Below, piece after piece: positions 22,339-33,626 of a DNA stretch of 64,000 bases; position 1 is the first letter of the stretch; every line of letters begins with the position of its first letter. Origin of the DNA: Annulohypoxylon bovei var. microspora. Taxonomy: Eukaryota > Ascomycota > Sordariomycetes > Xylariales > Hypoxylaceae. Both the position numbers and the translations under genes were made by a program. The notes under the pieces were generated by a model. The model was not told the origin of the DNA. It made no database searches and was given only the letters and a program-made list of their open reading frames with translations. Where the stretch lies: positions 1 through 64,000 of the forward strand of contig MU405332.1 of the NCBI GenBank assembly GCA_022836615.1. Reading direction: 5' to 3'.

Positions 22339-25300
22339 GTCGATCTGGCTTCCCTACATTAGGCAATTTTCATACGCTTTGGTAAAGTCTACACTGGATT
22401 TCTTCATTATTTTCTCCTATGAGGGGTTCTCCCATGGTTACAATCAGGCAGCATTTGAAGCTAATTTAGAATGATGCATCGTGAAGATTATTGGGTTAGC
22501 GCAGTGAGGAGTAAGCCTTTGGACCCCTGCAACTCTGGTTCATTTGCGACGGATATAAGACAGCCATCGCTATGGTCGGATATTAGGATTGCTTGGTGGG
22601 GAGCAAGCGAGGAGTGATTGTGAAGAACTGCAGAAGAATTCCTTGGGCACCAATAGGTGGGCTCTTAATACCTATAGATAACAACCGAGCCCTAAAGGAT
22701 TTGTTTAAAACACACAGAAAGAGAAAGTCTGTCAATTATCGATAATATTGATCGTCTGATCTCGTAAATCCAGGATCTCCATTTGTGATAGTTGAAACAT
22801 GACGAAGTCTTAATATCAGCGATTAAACGTCAAGGGGTTGATAAGAGATTTGAATCTCCAAGGCGAGTGATCTACTCCCTTACCGACACCGTAAACCATG
22901 GAATAAACCCCATATCCACTATTACAGCAATCCATAATCCATACAAGACCTATTATTGGGAGTCATTTCAATAGGTACCTAATGTAGATAGGTATGTATG
23001 TATGTGTATCCAGGTAGGTGCACATAATTATCACGTCAGGATGTCCTAATAATTATGACAACAACCCAGGGATTATGTCGAAAGATGTTGTAAACATGGT
23101 TCGATTTTATCAGCATTCTTAGTGACATAGATAGGTATGTAGGTATGTAGGTATGTAACGAAACACGTCCATCAATGCAAGAGTATGTAAGAGAAGCACG
23201 ATGATGTAAGTCGATCTCCCGTTCAAGAATCGTCCAAGATTAGCCAGCAGCTGATAGGTGGGGTACGGCTAGCCAGGGCTATAGGAAAGCGTACATAATA
23301 CTATGTAGTAATAAGAGAGCTAAAGTCTAGGGTATTCGTCAGCGAAATCATTAGGACTCGGGAATGAGCTAAGTTCACGATAAACACGGAACGCCATAAT
23401 AGATGTTTGTTAGCTCCTAAGAATCGCGTACTACTTACCTAGGTATGTAGGTATATAAATGTATACGACGTAGAAGATTAGGTAAACAGGTTAGCTCCTA
23501 TAAAGACGACGGTAGATAGAATATGATTACGCATACACTTACATACATACCTAGGTACATGCATATGTATACCTACTAGGTAGATAGGTAGGGTAGGTAG
23601 GATGAGGTAACCTTAGCAACAAGATCAGAGTAACATGACCATATCGAATGTCCTCGCTGACCCATAACACCCCTGAACCTCAATCCGACCTTGCACAGAC
23701 TAGAGAAATCCGAGGGAACGGTCCAATCTATATTTTGAATCTATTTTCCGTAGTTCAAGAAAGAAGCATGGAAAAAACTTTCAGATACTACGCCATGTTT
23801 GTATGTAGGTTGTCTACGATGTAACAAACTGAACCTCGGCAGGACCTTCACACGAAAAACTAACAAACCGGTCAGAATACTTGAAGAGGGCTAATAGTTT
23901 TTTTGCTATACGTTAAACCATAGTTGGTTAAGACCTCCCAAAGAAAATACTCTATGGATAATCTGCAGTGTAGCGCTTTGACTCTAGATATTAGAATGGG
24001 TCGAAAATGAGACCTGGTGGATTCGCACTTGGAGAAGCTATACTTACTATGTAAAGGCTAGAGGAAAACTTCCGCAAGCAGTAAATAATTACCGAAACTT
24101 GTAGTTATCCAATATATGCCAAGACACCGGCGTCATCAGGTCCGGGCTCGGGTCTCCAGCCGGTGCATCCTTAGCGTGATAGAAAATTGGTTAGTCTGGA
24201 GTCTCGGCTCCCGTCTCCTGGAATTTGATCTAAGAGGAAGAGAGGCTAGGATTAAGTGCTCGTCTCTGCCCTCTATCTTGTTGTTGATCCTGATTTGCTA
24301 TAATATATACTACGTAGGGTAATCACTACTCCTAGCTGAAACCGACTAAGTAACATACTATGCTCAATCCTAGCGATAAACATGTATCTCTGTTGGCTGA
24401 AGTCTTGGGCAAGATGAGCTTTGAGTGGGCAAAACACAGATGCTTACCTGGGTAGATTTTGATCTGGTACTGGGTGTAGGTTCTTGAGTTGGTCTTACGA
24501 GGCCGTAAATAACCTTCAATAGTCGCGGGGTCTCCGTATGCTATAGTACAATAGTAGTATTCTTAGTCTCGATCTACGCTGTACATCGTATCGTGGACCG
24601 GCGTCGAGGTACTCGCCACGTGGTACCCCAGCTGGTACTATGTAAAGGAATTCCGCACAAGTACCGCTTTCGAGTAAATTAGTAAGCTCGTCTCGATAGT
24701 TTCGCCTATTGTTACAAGTATATAAGTAGTTATCGATTAGATCTCGGTAGTGACTGAGTATCCTCTCAGCTTGGTTGGGTGGGTGGAGTGGCCTAGCACG
24801 TAGGATGGTAGGGTATCAGGGGTTGAGAAGTCCATGCAAGCATCGGACACTACGGCACCGGCGAACCTGGTAGATTCCATTGATCCGATCGGTGGATGAA
24901 CTGAAGTCATGCAGGGCCAATCCTTGAGGTCTAGGGAACAAACCTGTATCGGAGACGAACTAGTCAGCCGCATTGACTAGCAGAGGTGAGGAGTTCGCGA
25001 ATAGCAAACCGTCGATGAGCTATCACCGGCTGAGATAATGTTGCTTCGTAGATTTCCATCAAAGCGCTCGCATAGGTACTCCATCCGCATGCTCCATTTT
25101 GTGCCTAGCCGAAAGATCCACACGAGCTGAACATTAGATCACTGACGCGGCCGATCGCATCACATAAATGTATCCTGCCCGGCTGTCTTCTAACGACGGC
25201 ACCTAAGTTCTGTTTCTAGCTTTTGTTTCTTGACCTAATATTTCTCCCACTGCTAGGTAGGGCTATAGTAGGAGAACGCACCGACGTAAACCATTGTTGG

Positions 25301-25349
25301 TTCCAGATCCTCCGGATAAGATAGGCGATTCGACTTTCGAGCGGTCATC
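22339..25349. other. 3-kb gene-poor interval
   Basis: No convincing gene on either strand; open frames are under about 80 codons without family features. It is rich in TAGGTAGG and TACCTAGGTA repeats (22970-23000, 23130-23160, 23430-23600). A tRNA-like patch at 22488-22555 lacks pairing arms. The right end is the promoter of the ankyrin gene. Confidence 0.5.
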
Positions 25350-28300
25350 ATGGCCCCTTCTATCGAGTCGGTAGTTGGCCTATGCCATAAGGCCACGGTT
25401 CTTGGAAACAAGATATCAATTCACATGCTCGAGTACGTGGGCACCGTCGAGAAGCACGGGCACCAGTTCGACGAGTTAGCGCACGACTTTCTAGAGACAT
25501 GCCGGATAATGTGGTCGCTCGAGGCCGGCTTGACCGAGTTCTCTAGGAGCAGCCAGCGATTCCCGCCAGAGATGATCACGGAGCTCGAGAAGAAGTTTAG
25601 GGCTGCCAGCACGGATTTCCAAGTTCTGGATCATATGCTGACCCGACTTCTGGAATACGAGAAAAAGGGTACGATGGGAAAGATTCAGAAGGGGTGGCGC
25701 AAGATGTTCGCCGACAACGACGTTGAGAAGATGAGGGAAAACTTATCGAAAACTCGAGAGGCTCTGAGGATGAGCTCTCTCGTCTTCCAGTGGTCTCTCG
25801 GGGATGCCAAGATTGACGAGTCGGTCGGTATCGGCTACATAGGTCTGGCCGCGGCGCTCGACCGCATGTCCAGAGGAAAGACTGTTGCGGGAATCACAAA
25901 ATTGAAGTCTCTTAACGTAAATGGCAACGTCGTCACCCACCAAGTAGACGAGGTTCCCGCGGTTTGGCCGTTACCGCCGCAACCCACGCCCCACAGCAAA
26001 AGCTCGGTAGCGGACCATTCCTCCACTCGGGAACACCCCTCTCTCAGGGATCACTCTTCTCTTAGAGCGCGTGAAGAGGCTGCTCATAATCAAGGAATGC
26101 AGCTTCTCCCGGAGATACAGCGCGAACCCTCGCTGTCCAACTACACGGTCGGTAGCGGGTCGTCTTCTCGCGGTGCGCGAGAACGCGTGATGTCGACGGT
26201 CGAAACCCTGGATCGGTCTCTCGCGCATAGCACAGTCGCTTCGGGTGGTATTACGGAGGTGGACACGCTGGTGGAAGAGATGGACTCGTTCGACCCGTAC
26301 AAGGTTATTCGCTTGAAGGCCGATCCTCTGACGATGCCCCGATGGAGCCCACGAAACACGACGGGAGCTGACGCGCCGGCTCTGAGAGAGTCGCTAATCT
26401 CTGCTATAGATACGAGCAACCATAAGTTAGTAGAGCAGCTACTCGACCGAGGTGTCTCTCCTAATAGTGGCCCTGACGCTCATATTCTAAACCACGCCAT
26501 CACGCGGCACGATGCGGAGTCCGTTCGTATCCTCTTGCTCTTTGGAGCCGATCCTAACGCTCCCGATAACCGTAACGTGACCCCCTTATATTTGTCGGTC
26601 GAGGAGTCGTTCAGAGAATCGGTCATCATGTTGCTAAAGTAAGTGAATGAAGCGGGGCACAATTCAAGATATTTGTCTTTCCAAAATATTTGATTGCCTT
26701 TCCCTCTTACCATACCCCCGAAAAAGAAAGGGATAGTTTGTTAACCACTAGAATTTCTTGCTCATAGGTACGGTGCGGATGCCAACTCTCCAGCTGGTCC
26801 GGAATCAGAGACGCCTTTCGCTATGGCCGTTCTCGAAGACAAGTTTGATCTTGCTCGCATTCTTCTCACTTACGGAGGCGACGTCAACCACATGATGGCG
26901 AACGGAGACACAGCTTTATTAGCGGCCATCATCAAGAAGAGAACTAAGAGAATCATTGACATGCTTCTCGAGTACGGTTCAGATGCCAATGTGAAGAACA
27001 GAGAGGGCCATACGCCCCTTTTCGAAGCCATCCAATCTAGCCGTTTAGAGATAGCTACTAGCCTCCTAGACCACGGGGCTAATCCCAACCTCCCGGGACC
27101 AAAGCATATGGTATGCTAAACCTCTCAAGCCAATTCCCCAGCATTATTTCAGCCTAACCACTAACTTGTCCATAGTAAGTACTACTTGAAACTCGAAACT
27201 TTCCTGGGACAAGCCAACACGGCACAAATATATGAAGTCCATTCCTCCCTGAAGGAAGTAGATATCGAGGAATTACTTCTCGAGTGGACTCAATGAACTT
27301 GCGACTAATATGTGCCACATAGGTTATGGCCGGCGGCAGGGTTACCTCGCGTCCTTGAAATACTACTTGCTCGTGGCGCCGATCCCAAGAAAGCCCCCGG
27401 GATTATGGAACTTGCAACTTCTATCAATAACAAAGAATCAGTTAGAGTGCTGCTAAAAGCCGGTGTCGATCCCAACGCTAAGAAGGATGGTATCTATACA
27501 CCACTATGCTCATCTATTCGCGACAATCGCGCCGACATCTTTGAGCTACTCCTCGCTAACGGTGCAGGTAAGTCCTAGCCTTTTATTGCCCACATATCGG
27601 CATGTACCTTGTCGCTTTGCGTAGAAGCCAGGACATTTAAAGATTTAGACGTTTAAAGGAGAGAGCTAACTGACGATCACTATTGAACAGACCCCAATAC
27701 ACCTAGCGCTGAATATCCCGCGTTCAAGTGTGTGACGCATTACCGAACACAGTACCTCGCACCCCTAGTGGCTGCTGGTGCCGACCTGAACTCTCCTAAG
27801 GGTATTCTAGAAACTGCAGTCCAGTGCAAGAATGTTGAGGCTCTTTACTGGCTGCTCGACACCGGAAAGGTTTCACCGAACGACAAGACACCTAAGACCG
27901 GTTCTACACCGTTGACTACGGCGATCCGTGAAAACCGTGCCGACTTAGTGGTAAGAGCATACTACAACGGACATCTTGTTTCCCTTTTTTCGTAAAATAA
28001 TACCTAGTTATGGATTGCTAATAATCTTTGGAATCAAATAGGACTTCCTCCTATCTCGTGGCGCTGACCCTAATGTCAGGGGAGAAAACTGGCCGGTCTG
28101 CATGGCCGTGCGTCAACCCATGATTCTGAAGCGCTTATTACCGGCCTTGGCGGAACCGCGAGCCTTTAAGGGAGTGATGGAGATGGCTGTTGTAGCTAAC
28201 CAGCTCGAAAGCATCAAGTTACTCCTCAAGGCCGGCGTGAGCGTGGAGGACCGTAATGGAGGTGTCTTTTCGCCGTTGACCACGGCTATCCGTGAAGATC

Positions 28301-28731
28301 GCAAGGAAATAGTACATTTCCTACTGGTGAGATAAACCCTCCTTGCAAGACGCACACACCTTTCCGAGTGAGCCTGAATGTGTAACTGACATAATTGTGG
28401 CATGATACAGGAAGAGGCCGGTGCCGACGTTAACTCACCTGGTGAACATTTACCCATCGTCAAAGCGCTACGACGACTTCACGGTGCGGACACTGAAATC
28501 GTCGAGTTATTATTAAACTACGGCGCAGACCCGAACAAGATCTACCGGGGCCACAACGCCTACATCCAGGCCATCGAGAACGGCGATGCTGCTGTTCTCA
28601 AGCTCATGATAGATAAGGCCGGTGTCGACCTCGATGCTAAAGACGATGCCGGGATGACGATAGTCGAAATCGCCGAGCACCGAGGTTGGGAAGAGGGTCG
28701 CCAGCTACTATTGGCTTCGAAGGCACTGTAG
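25350..28731 (+). CDS. Ankyrin-repeat protein with helical N-terminal domain
   Basis: Multi-exon gene. The N-terminal 200 residues are alpha-helical (MAPSIESVVGLCHKATVLG, then heptad-like segments), similar to the N-terminal death-fold-like domains of fungal STAND proteins. A Ser-rich linker follows, then about a dozen ankyrin repeats (for example LLLARGADPKKAPGIMELA, LLLSRGADPNVRGENW, LLLNYGADPNKIYRG). Exon joins at 26640/26769, 27569/27691, 27950/28042 and about 28327/28411 are clean. The join from ATG at 27110 to the segment starting at 27322 is off by one base with canonical GT-AG, so either a frameshift exists or the gene ends at 27119. A regulatory or recognition scaffold role is likely; the partner is unknown. 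Confidence 0.75.
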
Positions 28732-29544
28732 GGAAAGCTGAACTTAGTGTTGAATACCGCTCATTGATTCATTTCCCTTTGTAATTAATACTACTGATAT
28801 CCATTGTCTTACAAGGTCGGGTCAGGTAAATGTATGAATAAACGACAGACGGTCATGACAAGTATGTCCTAATCTAACCAGAGGCTTTATCTATCCGCTA
28901 TATGTTACCGCGCAAATCATTTACTGCGATTTAAATAGATGCCTACCTATCTATTTACGAAACTATAGCTTAATGATAAAACAGCTTAAAGGACGTTTCT
29001 ATCAAATTTTACATCAAGTGGGGTTAATAGAAAAACCATAATGATGATTCAACTATGAGAATACAAAGCAATTCATATACAGGTACTTATAAATATGTTA
29101 AACAATATCAAAGTGATGTTTATGAGATATTATGTAGGGTTATATTATGAGACGTGTGACTTTAACCCTCTCCCCTTTTCAACCCCTTTTCGCCCCCTTT
29201 TCACTGTCTCCACTTTTAGGGTTGTCAGATACCTACCCCAGGTAATACATCGGGGCAGGCAAGTGTCAGAACCGGTTATACATGTAGCCAAGGAAGAAAA
29301 CCTAGGTAGATACAATACGTTCTTTTCAATTGTACCATGTTGAGCGTTGAAGATGTACTCGTAACGTAAATCTTTTGGTGGAAGGATGGGAATATAATGT
29401 AACATTGGCAATATGCGAATCGGACATAAGTCATTATGTTACGCCGAATGCCGAGTTTCATTATTAATTATCCTATTAAATAGAATCCGCAAACTCTTTC
29501 ATTTATGTGTCCTACCTTTGATAGTAGATATCTTGTTCGGCATC
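28732..29544. other. Intergenic region
   Basis: Between the ankyrin gene and the NmrA-like gene. AT-moderate with no recognisable gene or repeat element. Confidence 0.45.
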
Positions 29545-30468
29545 ATGTTAGTTCTTGTTACCGGTGCCACTGGCAACATCGGCCGTTATGCTGTCAGCAG
29601 CCTTCTAGCCAGGGGTCACCAGGTCCGAATCCTTGCCCGCAACGCTTCATCTAAGCTATCCCCCGAGATATTATCTCGCCTTGAAGGTATTGTGCAGAGC
29701 ACTGGTTATGATGACATCGGCTCCCTTGATCATGGCTGCGCTGGCGTCGACGCCATCGTTAACTCTTACAGCGGGAGGCCGGAGCTTACGCTCGATGGTC
29801 AGTTACTCCTCCTGCGTGCAGCCGAGCGAGCCGGCGTAAAGAGATTCGTTGCGGCCTGTTGGAGTTACGATTGGACAGCGTTGCATCTCGGACAGCACGA
29901 GAGCTACGATCCCTTTATCTCTTTCCATAACCATGTCGAGTTGACCTCTGATATCCGGCCCATTTACATCCTCACCGGCGTCTTTGCCGAGGTTTTCTTT
30001 GCCGCTCCCGGCCACGGCGATTTCTCGCCTCGGAACCACGGCTGCTGGGATCCTCAGCGGAAGAGGCTCGAGATCTGGGGTACCGGCAACGAGCCTTGGC
30101 ATTGGACTACCGAGCGAGATGCGGCTGAGTTCGCAGCCGAGATCGTCCAGAGAGATGATGCAGCTGAGGGAGGTTTCTGGCGTCTTTGCTCCGGGGTGAA
30201 CACCCTTAGAGAGATCGCTGCGGTATATGAAACTGTTAAGGGAATCAAGTTGGATATTGAGGTTATAGGAACCGCAGAGGAGCTAAGGAAGCGAGCATTG
30301 CAAGCAAGACGCGAGGGAACTCGGCGCAACTTTTGGTCTTATATCGGGTGGTTCTATCAGCTTTTCACAGTGGATGGAACATGGACTCTTAAGACGCTCG
30401 ATAACGAGAAGCTGGGATTACGCACTACAACACTCCAAGAATTCTTGCAACAGCACCCATCCATCTAA
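29545..30468 (+). CDS. NmrA-like NAD(P)-binding oxidoreductase
   Basis: Atypical short-chain dehydrogenase/NmrA-type Rossmann protein, 307 residues, intronless. The start at 29545 places the dinucleotide motif at the usual position (MLVLVTGATGNIGRYAV); an upstream in-frame ATG at 29413 would add 44 residues unlike the family. Further marks are VRILARNAS after beta-2, a typical VDAIVNSYS segment, and LLRAAERAGVKRFVAACWSYD. The family includes isoflavone-reductase-like enzymes and non-catalytic redox sensors. The substrate is not predictable. Confidence 0.8.
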   Translation: MLVLVTGATGNIGRYAVSSLLARGHQVRILARNASSKLSPEILSRLEGIVQSTGYDDIGSLDHGCAGVDAIVNSYSGRPELTLDGQLLLLRAAERAGVKRFVAACWSYDWTALHLGQHESYDPFISFHNHVELTSDIRPIYILTGVFAEVFFAAPGHGDFSPRNHGCWDPQRKRLEIWGTGNEPWHWTTERDAAEFAAEIVQRDDAAEGGFWRLCSGVNTLREIAAVYETVKGIKLDIEVIGTAEELRKRALQARREGTRRNFWSYIGWFYQLFTVDGTWTLKTLDNEKLGLRTTTLQEFLQQHPSI

Positions 30469-32047
30469 GGTTCACTTAGCAGGCCTATCATACGCAGACA
30501 TGTGGTATAAAAATGGGCACGAATATACATAATAGGAATGGTTTAAACCAGATCGGTCACGTTTTTCTTTGATCATACCTACCTACCTACATACGCATAG
30601 GACTGGGGACATATCACAATATAAATCGGATATGATGCATTCTTTTACTTTACTATTATCCCACATACAAGGTCAAAATAAAGAAACTATATTAGGTTAG
30701 GTACTTTAAAAGGGATTGCTATAAAAGAACTGGGTCAATATTTGGCTTTGCTTCCTTTTCAAAGACTCACACATTTTCTGAACTAACACTATTATTGAAT
30801 ATTGAAAAATAAGAGAATTATCATTATTTACAGATAGTCAAAAGTTGTCTACTATTACCCAAGTATATATTTAGTTACCTATATATCTCAAATAAGAGGA
30901 CAATGTTGGTGAAAGAGCGTAATGTGATCTTTCATGAAATGTCATATGAGGAGCTGCTTATCGGTATCTGAGTAGGTAGATGCTCTTACTTGATAGGAAC
31001 TGACGCTTCTGAGGGAATATTTTTCTTCAATTTATCATCCTTGAATGCCTTCAACATAACACTACGGCATTCGCTTTCTCGCACTTGGCATATCTCTAGT
31101 TGGTGATACCTTCGTACTTAGGTTGCATCAAGCTAAGCCCTGGAAGTGTCTAGTTTCTTGACAGTTGAAGCGACTAACTGGTAGATAGTTAGCGTGTAGT
31201 CTAATTCCTATACCATACAAGGTTTGATACTAGGAAAAAGGGTCCCATTCAGTTGGGAAGCTACTTCGGTATTCAGATCCGCTCCGAGATCGGACAGATA
31301 TGTGAAGTGGAATCTATGCTAAATCTCGTTTTTAATGGAAACATGTGCTTGCTTACTCATTATTTGCGCTTCTGAATAAGGTAAGGACGCTGGAAAAAGT
31401 GGAATGGAAGGGGCTGCTCGAAGAAAATAGTTACCTATTTCGTTCATAAAGAGCATACATAAGGCGCGACTGCCCCACTTAGAGCCTCTCTAAATCTGCC
31501 CCTGATGGAACATAAAAATATCCTCTTCATCCCGCGCCAAGCCTAACCTAGGGGATGTTGTGATTGGTCAATTCACGCGGATTTTGGATGATAAAATCGA
31601 GGAGTTTTCAAACTTTGAGGGAGGAAAGTGCAAGTGGGGCAGACGCGTTTGCAGGCAAGACAGGCAAGACAGCCCGACAGGCGATAATCACGCGATGGTG
31701 AGAAAACCTAAGTTGGGATTAGCGAAATGATGATAAGGAGCGACCTAGGCAACCGGTGGAGATCAATTGCCTGGGTAGGTGGGTAGGTAGCTTGGGTACG
31801 TAGTGCGTAGTTGCCCAGTTGCCGTACAGCGTACGCACGAACCCCGTAGTTCCCTGCTGCCGTTTGCTTTCGAACAGAGATAAGAATTTCTAGACCTTTC
31901 CTTTACTCTTCACTTTGAACTTTTCCTCATCCAAATCAAACAATCTACTCCCAAACCAAACCATAACTTAACTCCCATCTCCATCAACAAACAACCACAC
32001 GTCTCGACGAATACACTCAATCACCTTCAACTTTATCGTCAACCACC
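30469..32047. promoter_or_regulatory. Intergenic region and peroxiredoxin promoter/leader
   Basis: No gene seen in 30469-31850. The last 150 bp before the peroxiredoxin ATG are C-rich and CA-rich with few G (CTCCCATCTCCATCAACAAA type) and end in CACCATG. This is the usual leader composition of highly expressed fungal genes. No defined transcription-factor site could be assigned. Confidence 0.45.
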
Positions 32048-32810
32048 ATGTCTACTGCCTTCGTTCAGCGTCCGGCTCCGGCCTTCACTGCTACCACCGT
32101 CTTCCCTGGTGGTGAGTTTAAGGACATTTCGTTGTCGGACTATCTCGGCCAGTGGTAAGTTTCCCCTTTCTCTCGCCGATATCGCCTATCCATTTTCTTC
32201 TTGCTTCCATTCATGTGAGTCCGGAATGTGTGATTCGTAGCTAACCATCGCCGAAAGGGTCGTCCTCCTTTTCTACCCTATGGACTTTACCTTCGTCTGC
32301 CCTACCGAGATCATCCAGTACAACGATGCTCTACCTCGCTTCCGCGGCATCAACACCACCGTTCTCGGCGTCTCGACCGATTCCCACTTCTCCCACCTGG
32401 CCTGGACCGAGAGACCTCGCAAGCAAGGTGGCCTAGGCTCTGACTTGCAGCTTCCCCTCGTCGCCGACAAATCCCACAAGATCTCTCGCAGCTACGGTGT
32501 CCTCATCGAGGATGAGGGTGTCGCCCTACGTGGTCTCTTCATCATCGACCCCAAGGGTGTCCTTCGACAGATCACCGTCAACGACCTACCCGTCGGCCGC
32601 GATGTCGAGGAGACTGTCCGTCTCGTCCAGGCCTTCCAGTTCACCGATGAGCACGGCGAGGTTTGCCCCGCCGGATGGCAGAATGGTAGCAAGGGAATGA
32701 AGGCTGACCCCAAAGGAAGTCTGGAATATTTCTCTGCTCAGAAAGAGGCGGGTGAGAATGGCCAGGCCAATGGAAATGGTGAGTCTAAGAAGCGAGCCAG
32801 AGTGGATTAG
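32048..32810 (+). CDS. 2-Cys peroxiredoxin (Tsa1-type)
   Basis: Thioredoxin-dependent peroxidase, 219 residues, exons 32048-32154 and 32258-32810. The peroxidatic Cys50 is in FYPMDFTFVCPTE and the resolving Cys, about residue 172, in GEVCPAGW. The GGLG motif and the C-terminal YF motif (LEYFSA) are both present, which in this family marks the overoxidation-sensitive, chaperone-capable form. The C-terminal tail is unusual: after YF it extends about 25 residues, Gly/Asn-rich, ending KKRARVD, which resembles a nuclear localisation signal. Expected role: removal of hydrogen peroxide and peroxide signalling in cytosol and perhaps nucleus. Confidence 0.93.
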
Positions 32811-33626
32811 AGGATGCAAGCCACCTGTGGGGAAAATTGGAGAAGTGAAGACCGCTGACGTAGGCGGTAGAATTGACAATACTGTACCATTAGGTTCCTG
32901 AGCACCAGGCCACGGCCATGCCTTAATTAGACGCGGAGAATTGCACAATCATGGATGCTTTAATCACTTGGGGTGTTTCCCGATTGATAAGAATTTTAAA
33001 GTGCTTTAGAGTGGTTATTCGTTGTATCTAGATCTCTACAAGGTTGCTATAAAAAGCTATTTTTCAATGTTGTCTCCAAGATCTCCAACTCGGCTTCACA
33101 TCCACCGAACAGCCCTGGCAAGCTTAAAGTTTGCTGGATGCCAAATAGCCGTTCCTCTGCCAACATACTTAAGTAGGTAGGTAGCTACCTCTCACCATAT
33201 CGTAATAACATGAAGGCAACATTGAATGCTATTTTCGTTCATGGCATATTAATTGGCACTACTCTTACCTAGGTACCTCGGCAGATACGAAGTCAATGTC
33301 CATTCGCCTTTGAAATGTACCTACTATGTAGGGAATAATCCGAGGAAAACGCCAGCCGTCAAAAACCGTACTGCGGGGAAATTTCCATGGAGTTGCGGAG
33401 AAATATAGGGTAGAAAAGGGGTCATGGAAGAATGGTCCACGAATAAATCCCACGGAATAATACATCAGAGAATAATTTCAATTAAATTCTATTATATTCC
33501 CTACGTACCTACTATGAGCTATGATACACGTAGTCATGAAAGAATTAGTGGAAAATTACCAAAAAGCGCATCCAAAGTCAAGATATTTCTACCCCAAGAA
33601 TTCCTGACACTATCATTCCATAACAA
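32811..33626. other. Convergent intergenic region
   Basis: Between the peroxiredoxin and dynamin-like genes. It has the palindrome TACCTAGGTA at 33266-33275. The short plus frame 33424-33687 has no family features. Confidence 0.45.

Noticed and set aside
22488..22555. tRNA-like segment (TTAGCGCAGTGAGG ... GGTTCATTTGC)
   Set aside because: B-box deviates and no acceptor, D or T stems pair; probably chance or a remote relic.
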